Origin: Phocaeicola plebeius DSM 17135 | Lineage (GTDB): Bacteria; Bacteroidota; Bacteroidia; Bacteroidales; Bacteroidaceae | DNA length: 64,000 bases | Assembly (NCBI RefSeq): GCF_000187895.1 | Contig: NZ_DS990130.1 | Location: 310,001-374,000 of the forward strand | Reading direction: 5' to 3' | Part shown: positions 9,418 to 16,395 of the stretch, piece by piece | Layout of the letters: every line of letters begins with the position of its first letter | Position numbering within the stretch: the first letter of the stretch is position 1 | Notes under the pieces: generated by a model | The model's input: only the letters and a program-made list of their open reading frames with translations | What the model was told of the DNA's origin: nothing | Databases searched by the model: none | Position numbers and translations under genes: made by a program

Positions 9418-10113
9418 ATGTATAAACTTTATTTTTTCCTGTTGTGTGCCATGCTTTGCACCTCTTGCAGTAAGAAATATAAGATAGAAGGTACTTCGTC
9501 TGTTTCTATGTTGGACGGTAAAATGCTTTTTATAAAAATCCCGGTGGGTGATAAATTGGTCAACATTGATTCGGCAGAAGTAATTCATGGCTTATTCGAA
9601 ATGCAGGGAAAGGTTGATTCCACGGTTTTAGCTTCGTTGTATATGGATGATGAGTGCATCATGCCTTTAGTGATAGAACCGGGCCACATTGATATTCAGA
9701 TAGACAATGCGGGAATTACCATCAAGGGGACTCCATTGAACGACTGTTTCAATGATTTTGTGGTACAGAAAAACTCGCTCGATGACCGTGCTTACGAAGT
9801 AGAGCGCGAGGAAAGTCGCATGATTATGGATGGAAAGGATTTGCAGACGGTGCATCAGGAAATCCAGAAAAAACGTGACGAGATAGCTACGGAGATGAAC
9901 CAGCTGGCCAAGACTTTTATTCAGGACAATTACGAGAACGTATTGGGACCGGGATTGTTCATTATGTTGGGTAACAGCATGCCTTATCCCTTCATGACTC
10001 CGCTGATGCAGGAAATCGTTGACGCGGCTCCTGAAGCGTTCAAGAACAATTACATGGTGAAGGAATATGTGTCTGTGGCACGTGAAAATATGTCGCATGC
10101 TCCCCTTCATTAA
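9418..10113 (+). CDS. DUF4369-type lipoprotein
   Basis: A 231-residue protein from the ATG at 9418. A lipoprotein signal ends at Cys17 (LCAMLCTSC), so it should be lipid-anchored in the envelope. The following about 100 residues (YKIEGTSSVSMLDGKMLFIK, later LVIEPGHIDIQIDNAGITIK) have the beta-rich pattern of DUF4369, a domain often found N-terminal to thioredoxin-like domains in Bacteroidales. Here no CxxC or thioredoxin fold follows; the C-terminal half is a charged helical region (about 120-170) and a short tail. It may therefore be a truncated or thioredoxin-less member. Function unknown. Single-gene unit ending in a terminator. Confidence 0.75.
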   Translation: MYKLYFFLLCAMLCTSCSKKYKIEGTSSVSMLDGKMLFIKIPVGDKLVNIDSAEVIHGLFEMQGKVDSTVLASLYMDDECIMPLVIEPGHIDIQIDNAGITIKGTPLNDCFNDFVVQKNSLDDRAYEVEREESRMIMDGKDLQTVHQEIQKKRDEIATEMNQLAKTFIQDNYENVLGPGLFIMLGNSMPYPFMTPLMQEIVDAAPEAFKNNYMVKEYVSVARENMSHAPLH

Positions 10114-10120
10114 AAAGAAA

Positions 10121-10148
10121 ATCGGGTAAGAAATTCTTCCTACCCGAT
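10121..10148. terminator. Intrinsic terminator between convergent genes
   Basis: Stem ATCGGGTA / TACCCGAT (8 bp, extended with a bulge by AAGAA/TTCTT), followed by ATTTATTTTTTA on the plus strand and preceded by A-rich sequence that serves the minus strand. It separates the lipoprotein gene from the convergent acyltransferase operon. Confidence 0.8.
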
Positions 10149-10157
10149 ATTTATTTT

Positions 10158-10907
10158 TTATTCTCCACTTTTCTTTTCTCCTTTGTATTTTTCCGGCAAA
10201 CCTTTTTCAATGGCCTGATAGGATTCTTCCATCAGCATGGTCTGGTTTTCTTGTCCTTTTCCTTGCGGATAGATGGGCTGATGGATGGTCAGCTTCAACG
10301 GATGCCAGGAGAGCAGTTTGCCCGTGCGTGGCAGAATATCGAAAGAACCGCTGATGCTCATCGGTACGACCGGAAGTTGCAACTGGTCAGCTAGCAGGAA
10401 AGCCCCTTTCTTAAACTCGTTCATGCGACCGGTAAAGGTTCTTCTGCCTTCCGGAAATACCACGAGTGAAGTACCTCCTTGTAAGATTTTTTCTGCACGC
10501 TTGATGGTTTCATACACTTTGCGTGGACTGGATTTGTCTACAAAAATGAAACCGGCCGATTCGCAGGCTTTTCCGACGAAAGGAATGCTGCGCAGGCTTT
10601 TCTTCATCATCCATTTAAAGTTTCTTCCCAGGAATCCGTAGATAAGGAATATGTCGAACGCTCCCTGATGGTTGGCTACGAATACATACGATGTTTTGTG
10701 GTCAATGTTTTTGTGTCCTTCCACTTTCACCGGAAGCAGAAACAGAAAACAAGTGAGTTGTGACCATATTTTCCCTGGGTAATATCCCCAGAAGTGTCCG
10801 TTGCCCAGCCAGCATCCCAGCATGGTGGTCAGTGCGGTCAGAATGGTCATCACAAGAAAAATGGGAAGCCCGATACAGATTTGATAAATGATGTATAAGA
10901 ATCTCAT
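10158..10907 (-). CDS. PlsC-like 1-acylglycerol-3-phosphate acyltransferase
   Basis: A 249-residue membrane-associated acyltransferase. The N-terminus carries one or two hydrophobic segments (residues 1-60). The catalytic HX4D motif is NHQGAFD (His80, Asp85) and the phosphate-binding motif is FPEGRRT (151-157); PVVPMSISGS is the later conserved block. Family members transfer an acyl chain to lysophosphatidic acid to make phosphatidic acid at the cytoplasmic membrane. It is the last gene of a five-gene minus-strand operon, 14 bp after the metallophosphoesterase. The exact acyl acceptor is inferred from the family; a lysophospholipid or ornithine-lipid role is also possible. Confidence 0.88.
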   Translation of the reverse strand: MRFLYIIYQICIGLPIFLVMTILTALTTMLGCWLGNGHFWGYYPGKIWSQLTCFLFLLPVKVEGHKNIDHKTSYVFVANHQGAFDIFLIYGFLGRNFKWMMKKSLRSIPFVGKACESAGFIFVDKSSPRKVYETIKRAEKILQGGTSLVVFPEGRRTFTGRMNEFKKGAFLLADQLQLPVVPMSISGSFDILPRTGKLLSWHPLKLTIHQPIYPQGKGQENQTMLMEESYQAIEKGLPEKYKGEKKSGE

Positions 10908-10921
10908 AAGTGTGATAGATT

Positions 10922-12091
10922 TTATTGGATTGATTTGTTATTTCCTTTTTTTAATGTGAGGACGGTAATTTCCGGCCAGGCACCCAGCCGCATGGGGAAC
11001 AGCACATAGCCTAACCCAATGTTGACGTATAGTCCCCGGTTGCCTTCCAGATACATACCTCTGTGTTCCGGATAGATAAACTTGGACACTGAAAAGCCGA
11101 ACAGACTGATTTGCATGTCGTGGGTATGACCTGACAAGGTAAGCTGTACCGAGGTCTCCGGAAGCACTTTCCGGCGCCAGTGTGTCGGGTCATGACTTAG
11201 CAGGACCTTGAACATGCCGTTTGTGCCTTGTAGAGCCTTGGGTAAGTCGCCTCTGTCAGGGAAAGGTGGTTTCCCGCTGTTTTCCACACCAACTATAGCA
11301 ATGGAATCAGTACCTTTATATATAATACGGTGGTCATTTTGCAGCATGAACCATCCCATACGGTTTTCGCGTGCAATCAGGCTGTCTACGTTAGCCAGAC
11401 GGGCCTGCTCGTTTTCCCATTTTACATAGGAACCATAGTCGTGATTACCCAATACGGAATACACTCCGTCGCGCGCTTTCAGTTGTGAGAACACAGCCAT
11501 AAATTCCAGCAATTCGTCAGCGCGACTGTTCACGAGGTCGCCAGTGAATACAGCCAAATCGGCATCTTGCCGGTTGCAAATATCGATGGCTTCCTGAAGT
11601 GCCTTTCCATTTCCTTTCCAGCTTCCAGAGTGGATGTCCGACAATTGCAGAATGCGATAGCCATCGAATGCATCCGGAAGGTCGGGCGAGTAGAATGTAA
11701 CTTCTTTTACTTGAAAATTTTCCTTTCCCTTAATGGCTCCAAACAATACATATCCGAAAGCAAACAATGCGGGTGCCAGTGAAATCCATCCATGAGGAAT
11801 AGGGCGCTTTATCAATCTTCTGATCAGTTTCAGCAGAATACTGGTCAGCATGAATATCATTTTAGGAATAGTGAAGCATAGAGCAACAATCAGGTAAGTC
11901 CCAAAATATTCATGTAAACTGTCATGTCCAACAAGGAAAACTACTAATGCGAGCAATAGTAATAAGGTGGGCAGCCAGTAGGCACGTTTCCACTTCTTAT
12001 CGTGCAGGCTGGTCAAATAGGTCTTGTATATATACCAGTCGGGTAGCAGAAACAAGGCCAAAAATATCAGTGACACTCTTAGTAGAATCAT
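10922..12091 (-). CDS. Membrane-anchored metallophosphoesterase
   Basis: A 389-residue protein with about four N-terminal hydrophobic segments (residues 1-130), followed by a calcineurin-like phosphoesterase domain. Metal-binding motifs are in order: LSDIHSG, FTGDLVNSR, GNHDYG and SGHTHDMQ. The catalytic domain is related to YaeI/LpxG-type phosphodiesterases, which act on lipid-linked phosphates, but the substrate here is not known. Its neighbours include a phospholipid acyltransferase and a polyprenyl-phosphate-sugar synthase homologue, which makes a lipid substrate plausible but unproved. Gaps of 14 bp on each side indicate cotranscription. Confidence 0.87.
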   Translation of the reverse strand: MILLRVSLIFLALFLLPDWYIYKTYLTSLHDKKWKRAYWLPTLLLLLALVVFLVGHDSLHEYFGTYLIVALCFTIPKMIFMLTSILLKLIRRLIKRPIPHGWISLAPALFAFGYVLFGAIKGKENFQVKEVTFYSPDLPDAFDGYRILQLSDIHSGSWKGNGKALQEAIDICNRQDADLAVFTGDLVNSRADELLEFMAVFSQLKARDGVYSVLGNHDYGSYVKWENEQARLANVDSLIARENRMGWFMLQNDHRIIYKGTDSIAIVGVENSGKPPFPDRGDLPKALQGTNGMFKVLLSHDPTHWRRKVLPETSVQLTLSGHTHDMQISLFGFSVSKFIYPEHRGMYLEGNRGLYVNIGLGYVLFPMRLGAWPEITVLTLKKGNNKSIQ

Positions 12092-12105
12092 ATTTGCTAT
12101 TCATT

Positions 12106-13011
12106 TTAGGGTTGCAGATTGGCTGCGAGGTATTTTCGCAGTACGTCGGCATCTATATTCCGGCGGGAAGCGTAGTCCATGAGTTGTTCCTCGTCTATTT
12201 TTCCAACCGAAAAATAGCGTGAAGCCGGATGGGCAAACATCAGTCCGCATACCGAGGCATGAGGTTGCATCATTCCGTTCTCTGTCAGATGTATGCCGAT
12301 GCGTTTCATGTCAATAAGCTTGTCGAGCAGAAAACTGACTGATATGTCGGGCAGGGAAGGATAGCCCACAGCAGGACGTATGCCCTGATAGTCTTCATTG
12401 AGCAGCTGTTTCATGGTCAGCTTTTCGTCCTTGGCGTATCCCCATACCTCTTTGCGCAGGGTTTCGTGTATCTTTTCAGCAGCGGCTTCTGCCAGTCTTT
12501 CCCCAAGTGTTTTGATGAGCAAGGACTGGTAGTCGTCATGGCTGAATTCTTCTTCCATGGCCGGATTGATGGTCGTGGCGAATCCTCCTACCGTATCCTT
12601 GATACCGGAAGAAAGGGGACGGACAAAGTCACTCAGGCAGAGAAACGGGTCGTCGGGGCGGACGCGGGTCTGCTGGCGGAGCAGAGGAAATAAAGTGCCC
12701 TCTAACCATAGGTTGTCGCCCTCGGCATTGGCTTCCATCAGGCGATAAATGGCATAGACCTTGTATTTCCCGTCGATTTTGTTCAACATGCGTACTGCTT
12801 CTTTGTGCAGTTGCATGGCTTCGGCAGCTTTGGCGCGTTCAGCTTCGGGAAATGAAGCCAGCCACCCGGCGCGGCAGGCATCACAGCCATGAATGTCGGC
12901 AATGGCTGCGTAGCGTGGCTGAAACCCCCATGCGTGGAAAAAATAAATCCAGTTGATGTATTCAGCCAGGTCGTGTATGTCGTAACGGACGGTCGTGATG
13001 TCTGTTTTCAT
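12106..13011 (-). CDS. Stand-alone methionine synthase (MetH) reactivation domain
   Basis: A 301-residue soluble protein resembling only the C-terminal AdoMet-binding activation module of cobalamin-dependent methionine synthase. The diagnostic RPAVGYPSLPD (Arg212 onward; RxxxGYP contacts AdoMet) is followed by GIHLTENGMMQPHASVCGLM and HPASRYFSVGKID, closely matching the E. coli MetH layout. No cobalamin, folate or homocysteine domains are present. It would reductively remethylate inactive cob(II)alamin in a separately encoded MetH. The ATG at 13011 is chosen over one 39 bp upstream because AAAGAAAG lies just before it and the longer form would overlap the dihydroorotase gene by 29 bp. Its metH partner is not in the window. 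Confidence 0.88.
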   Translation of the reverse strand: MKTDITTVRYDIHDLAEYINWIYFFHAWGFQPRYAAIADIHGCDACRAGWLASFPEAERAKAAEAMQLHKEAVRMLNKIDGKYKVYAIYRLMEANAEGDNLWLEGTLFPLLRQQTRVRPDDPFLCLSDFVRPLSSGIKDTVGGFATTINPAMEEEFSHDDYQSLLIKTLGERLAEAAAEKIHETLRKEVWGYAKDEKLTMKQLLNEDYQGIRPAVGYPSLPDISVSFLLDKLIDMKRIGIHLTENGMMQPHASVCGLMFAHPASRYFSVGKIDEEQLMDYASRRNIDADVLRKYLAANLQP

Positions 13012-13021
13012 TCGCTTTCTT

Positions 13022-14362
13022 TTAACGTTCAAACCGAAGGGCTTGTCCACGGTGCGCTTTGTTTACTGTTCCATTCTCATAAACTACTGTACCGTTGACA
13101 AATGTCTTTTCTACCTGTGCATGGAAGGTACGGCCTTCCATCGGACTCCATCCACACTTGCTTTCAATGCAGTCGGTGGTTACAGTCCATTCTTTATGTG
13201 GATTCAGCAGAACAAGGTCGGCCTGATAGCCCGGTCGGATAAACCCTCTTTGGCTAATCTGGTAAAGCTGGGCCGGTGCGTGACACATTTTCTGAACTAA
13301 CTGTTCGATAGACAGGACACCTTCGTGTACCAGTTCGTAGATGCTGACCAATGAGAACTGCAGGGTCGGCATGCCTGATACGGCTTTCAGTGCTCCTCCT
13401 TCTTTTTCACTCAACAGGTGAGGTGCATGGTCGGTAGCGATGACGTCAATCAGGTTAGTGCTCAGAGCCTTTCTCAGCGCATCACGGTCGGCTTTTGTCT
13501 TGATGCTGGGATTACACTTGATGCGTGCCCCTAGTTGCGCATAGTCTTCATCGCAGAACATAAGGTGCGATACGCAGGCTTCTGCCGTAATTTTCTTTTC
13601 TTGGAGCGGGCGGTCTTCTAACAGACCCAATTCACGTGCCGTGCTGATGTGAAGTATGTGCAGGCGGGCACCTGTTTCTTTCGCCAACTGTACGGCGAGT
13701 GCCGAAGAATGGTAACAGGCTTCCTCGCTGCGTATCAGCGGATGGAAAGAAATGTCCAGATCTTCGCCATATTGCTGTTTGAAACGTTCGGTATTTTCGC
13801 GGATAATCTGCTGGTCTTCACAGTGAGTTGCAATCAGCATACCAGCCTCGGAGAATATTTTTTTCAAGGCTTCCATGCGGTCGACCAGCATATTCCCGGT
13901 GCTGGCTCCCATAAACAGTTTCACACCGCATACGTGTGTTTTGTCCAATGCTTTCAGCTGGTCGGCGTTGTTGTTTGTGGCTCCGAAATAGAAAGAATAA
14001 TTGACAATACATTTGGTAGCCGCATCCTTAAACTTGTTTTCCAATGCCTCCAGGGTTGTGGTCTGCGGGTTACAGTTGGGCATGTCCATGAACGAAGTTA
14101 CTCCTCCAGCCGCAGCCGCAGCTGTTTCGGTAGCCATGTCTGCTTTGTGAGTAAGTCCCGGATCGCGGAAATGCACATGGTCATCTATCACTCCTGGCAA
14201 CAGAAAGCATCCTTGTGCATCAATCTCTTCTTCACAGTCGGCAGCGGGTTTGCCGTCTCCTTCAATGACTTCTTGTATCTTTTCTCCTTCAATCACCACA
14301 GAACCGGCAAAGCGGCGTCCTTCATTTACGATGATTGCATGATGTATCCACGTACGTTTCAT
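13022..14362 (-). CDS. pyrC: Dihydroorotase
   Basis: A 446-residue cytosolic amidohydrolase. DDHVHFRDPG (His62, His64) supplies two zinc ligands and the substrate Arg; ATHCEDQ, LHILHISTARE and IATDHAPH are the later metal and catalytic motifs. The length and DPGLTHKAD block place it in the long class-I dihydroorotase group. It cyclises N-carbamoyl-aspartate to dihydroorotate in pyrimidine synthesis. It is the second gene of the minus-strand operon, 9 bp after the glycosyltransferase and 10 bp before the MetH-reactivation gene. An allantoinase or hydantoinase is less likely given the motif set. Confidence 0.94.
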   Translation of the reverse strand: MKRTWIHHAIIVNEGRRFAGSVVIEGEKIQEVIEGDGKPAADCEEEIDAQGCFLLPGVIDDHVHFRDPGLTHKADMATETAAAAAGGVTSFMDMPNCNPQTTTLEALENKFKDAATKCIVNYSFYFGATNNNADQLKALDKTHVCGVKLFMGASTGNMLVDRMEALKKIFSEAGMLIATHCEDQQIIRENTERFKQQYGEDLDISFHPLIRSEEACYHSSALAVQLAKETGARLHILHISTARELGLLEDRPLQEKKITAEACVSHLMFCDEDYAQLGARIKCNPSIKTKADRDALRKALSTNLIDVIATDHAPHLLSEKEGGALKAVSGMPTLQFSLVSIYELVHEGVLSIEQLVQKMCHAPAQLYQISQRGFIRPGYQADLVLLNPHKEWTVTTDCIESKCGWSPMEGRTFHAQVEKTFVNGTVVYENGTVNKAHRGQALRFER

Positions 14363-14371
14363 AAATACTTC

Positions 14372-15118
14372 TTAATTAGCATGTTTAGGATATTTCTTGA
14401 ACCAGCTGTCCCATTTCAGTTGGATGACACCGAATACGGCCTCCCCAAAGATGCTGCTGTTCATTTTGGAAGTACCTAATTCGCGGTTGATAAAGATAAC
14501 AGGTACTTCTGTAATATGGAAACCGCATTTGTAAGCGGTAAATTTCATTTCAATCTGGAAAGCATACCCTTTGAAGCGGATATGGTCCAGGTGGATGGTC
14601 TCAAGTACTTTACGGCGGTAACATACAAAGCCGGCGGTGGTGTCATGAATGGGCAGTCCGGTAATGAACCGCACATATTTAGAAGCAAAGTAGGACATCA
14701 GTACTCTTCCCATGGGCCAGTTGACCACATTTACTCCACTTACGTAGCGTGAACCGATGGATACATCAGCTCCCTCTTCATGGCAAGCCTTGTAAAGTCT
14801 TGGCAGGTCATTGGGGTTATGGCTGAAGTCGGCATCCATTTCAAAAATGTAGTCATATCCCTTTTCGATAGACCATTTGAAGCCGGTAATATAAGCAGTT
14901 CCCAGCCCGAGTTTGCCTTTTCGTTCAATCATAAACAAACGTTCGGGAAACTCTTTTTGGAGACGGCGTACGATGTCGGCTGTTCCGTCGGGAGAGTTGT
15001 CTTCGATGACTAGAATGTGGAATGTTTTCTCAAGTCCGAATACCGCCCGGATTATATTTTCGATGTTTTCCTTCTCATTGTAAGTAGGAATAATCACAAT
15101 ACTGTCACTTGTCTGCAT
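14372..15118 (-). CDS. Polyprenol monophosphomannose synthase-like GT2 glycosyltransferase
   Basis: A 248-residue GT-A glycosyltransferase without a C-terminal membrane domain. VIIPTYNEKENIENII is the N-terminal nucleotide-binding strand, EDNSPDGTADIV follows, and EMDADFSHNPNDLPRL contains the DxD metal motif. DTTAGFVCYRRKVLETI and GYAFQIEMKF are typical of dolichol-phosphate-mannose-synthase homologues. It likely transfers mannose or a related sugar from a nucleotide donor to polyprenyl phosphate on the cytoplasmic face, for use in protein or polymer glycosylation. It is the first gene of the five-gene operon; a promoter-like palindrome lies 13 bp upstream. Confidence 0.9.
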   Translation of the reverse strand: MQTSDSIVIIPTYNEKENIENIIRAVFGLEKTFHILVIEDNSPDGTADIVRRLQKEFPERLFMIERKGKLGLGTAYITGFKWSIEKGYDYIFEMDADFSHNPNDLPRLYKACHEEGADVSIGSRYVSGVNVVNWPMGRVLMSYFASKYVRFITGLPIHDTTAGFVCYRRKVLETIHLDHIRFKGYAFQIEMKFTAYKCGFHITEVPVIFINRELGTSKMNSSIFGEAVFGVIQLKWDSWFKKYPKHAN

Positions 15119-15131
15119 GGTGTTTCATTTA

Positions 15132-15147
15132 TATCTTTGCAAAGATA
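15132..15147. promoter_or_regulatory. Palindromic TATCTTTG promoter element
   Basis: The perfect 16-bp palindrome TATCTTTGCAAAGATA contains a TAnnTTTG -7 element on each strand. The minus-strand copy (15140-15147) lies about 21 bp before the start codon of the glycosyltransferase-led operon and is the likely functional one. No clear -33 was found. Confidence 0.5.
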
Positions 15148-15194
15148 GAAATAAAAATGTGATTCCTTTTCGTGCTCCGAATTTTTCTTTCCAA

Positions 15195-15320
15195 AAACGC
15201 AAGTGCGTTTAAGAGCAAACGCCTAAGTGTTTTAGTTGAAACACAAGTACATTTTGAATCAAGCGTAAGTGCGTTTGATTCAAAACGCTTGGACGTTTGG
15301 GAACATGCGTTTAAGTGCTC
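15195..15320. repeat. Array of six 16-bp quasi-palindromes with 22-bp period
   Basis: Units start at 15195, 15217, 15239, 15261, 15283 and 15305. The first five read AAACGCAAGTGCGTTT, AAACGCCTAAGTGTTT, AAACACAAGTACATTT, AAGCGTAAGTGCGTTT and AAACGCTTGGACGTTT; the sixth is weaker. Each is a near inverted repeat, and 6-bp linkers separate them. Linkers TGAATC (15255) and GATTCA (15277) are complementary, so 15252-15285 forms a larger palindrome with perfect 11-bp arms. The array fills the 396-bp gap between the glycosyltransferase-led operon and pantothenate kinase. A related array lies at 41812-41915. No protein-coding potential is evident, since 22 is not a multiple of three. Confidence 0.8.
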
Positions 15321-15470
15321 TTGAAAAGTCTTGAAAATAAGCGTTTTTCTTTTCGGAACTTTGCAAAAAAGCAAAGTGTCTTTTCATTCGAAAGTGGGCT
15401 ACATAGGGAAAGGCTTTCAAATTTTTATAAAAAAAGTAACAGAAGTGTCTGCTTTCCCGAAAAAAGTTTG

Positions 15471-15478
15471 TAGACTTG
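15471..15478 (+). promoter_or_regulatory. Weak -7 element for the pantothenate kinase gene
   Basis: TAGACTTG differs from TAnnTTTG by one base and lies about 37 bp before the start codon. The -33 region is not convincing. Confidence 0.3.
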
Positions 15479-15514
15479 CGCCCATATTGTAAAAATAGCA
15501 AAATCTTATAAGTT

Positions 15515-16351
15515 ATGATAATAGGAATAGATGTAGGAGGAAGTACCACCAAGATTGTCGGGGTGAAAGACGGTGAAATTAAGCATCCGATGTTTGTGAC
15601 TGCCAAGGACCCTGTCACTTCGTTGTTTGGTGCATTCGGAAAATATATATACGACCATTCCATCCAGCTTTCGGAGGTGGAGCAGGTAATGCTGACCGGA
15701 GTGGGAAGTTCATACATTCAGCAGCCCTTGTACGGTCTGCCTACGGCTCGTACGGATGAATTTATCGCCAACGGCCTGAGTGCACAGTATGCCACGGGGC
15801 TGGACCGGCTCATGGTGGTGAGTATGGGAACGGGCACTTCCTTTGTGAAAGTGGAACACGATGTGATTCGCCATGTGGGCGGAATCGGTATCGGGGGAGG
15901 TACACTGATGGGATTGTCGCGTCTGTTGTTGCATACGCAGGACATTCTGTGGGTGTCAGAACTGGCTGGAAAGGGTAATTTGCAGAACGTGGACTTACAG
16001 ATTCAAGATATTTGTCAGACTTCCTTGCCCGGATTGCCGCTTGATGCCACGGCTTCCTTGTTGGGAAAATTAGATAACAATGTATCTCCCGAAGATTTGG
16101 CTTTGGGCTTGATGCACATGGTATTGCAGTCCATCGGGCAGGCAGCCGTACTTTCAGCATTGGAAATGGGAATACGTGATTTTGTGCTGATTGGCAATCT
16201 GACACAATTGCCCCAATGCCGTCCGGTTTTCGATACCATTGCGCAGATGTACGATGTGCGTTTTATCATTCCGGCAAGCGCGGAATATCAGACGGCCATA
16301 GGAGCTGCATTGGCTTATATCAAAAAAATAGAAACAAGTCCGGTAGGGTGA
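15515..16351 (+). CDS. coaW: Type II pantothenate kinase
   Basis: A 278-residue kinase of the ASKHA fold. MIIGIDVGGSTTKIVGV is the phosphate-1 motif, VSMGTGTSFV (about residue 110) the second ATP-binding motif, and GIGIGGGTLMGLSRLL follows. This arrangement is that of eukaryotic/staphylococcal type II PanK rather than the CoaA or CoaX types. It phosphorylates pantothenate in the first step of coenzyme A synthesis; type II enzymes of staphylococci lack CoA feedback inhibition, though this has to be tested here. It is a single-gene unit; the terminator hairpin begins within its last codons. Confidence 0.9.
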   Translation: MIIGIDVGGSTTKIVGVKDGEIKHPMFVTAKDPVTSLFGAFGKYIYDHSIQLSEVEQVMLTGVGSSYIQQPLYGLPTARTDEFIANGLSAQYATGLDRLMVVSMGTGTSFVKVEHDVIRHVGGIGIGGGTLMGLSRLLLHTQDILWVSELAGKGNLQNVDLQIQDICQTSLPGLPLDATASLLGKLDNNVSPEDLALGLMHMVLQSIGQAAVLSALEMGIRDFVLIGNLTQLPQCRPVFDTIAQMYDVRFIIPASAEYQTAIGAALAYIKKIETSPVG

Positions 16352-16376
16352 TAAGCTTTATCGGACTTGTTTCTAT
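16328..16376 (+). terminator. Terminator hairpin overlapping the 3' end of the pantothenate kinase gene
   Basis: A perfect 15-bp stem, ATAGAAACAAGTCCG / CGGACTTGTTTCTAT, encloses a smaller GATAA-GCT-TTATC hairpin. The left arm is coding and the stop codon (16349-16351) lies in the loop. There is no long U-run after it, so it may act as an mRNA 3' barrier or as a terminator using the U-rich right arm; it also faces the convergent TPR gene. Confidence 0.65.
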
Positions 16377-16395
16377 TGGTATATCTTATGTGCTG

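Noticed and set aside
13649..14479. 276-residue plus-strand ORF opposite dihydroorotase
   Set aside because: Antisense shadow of pyrC, no recognisable domain.
15195..15320. CRISPR array
   Set aside because: Period of 22 bp, degenerate 16-bp units and 6-bp linkers are not the repeat/spacer form of CRISPR, and no cas genes are present.
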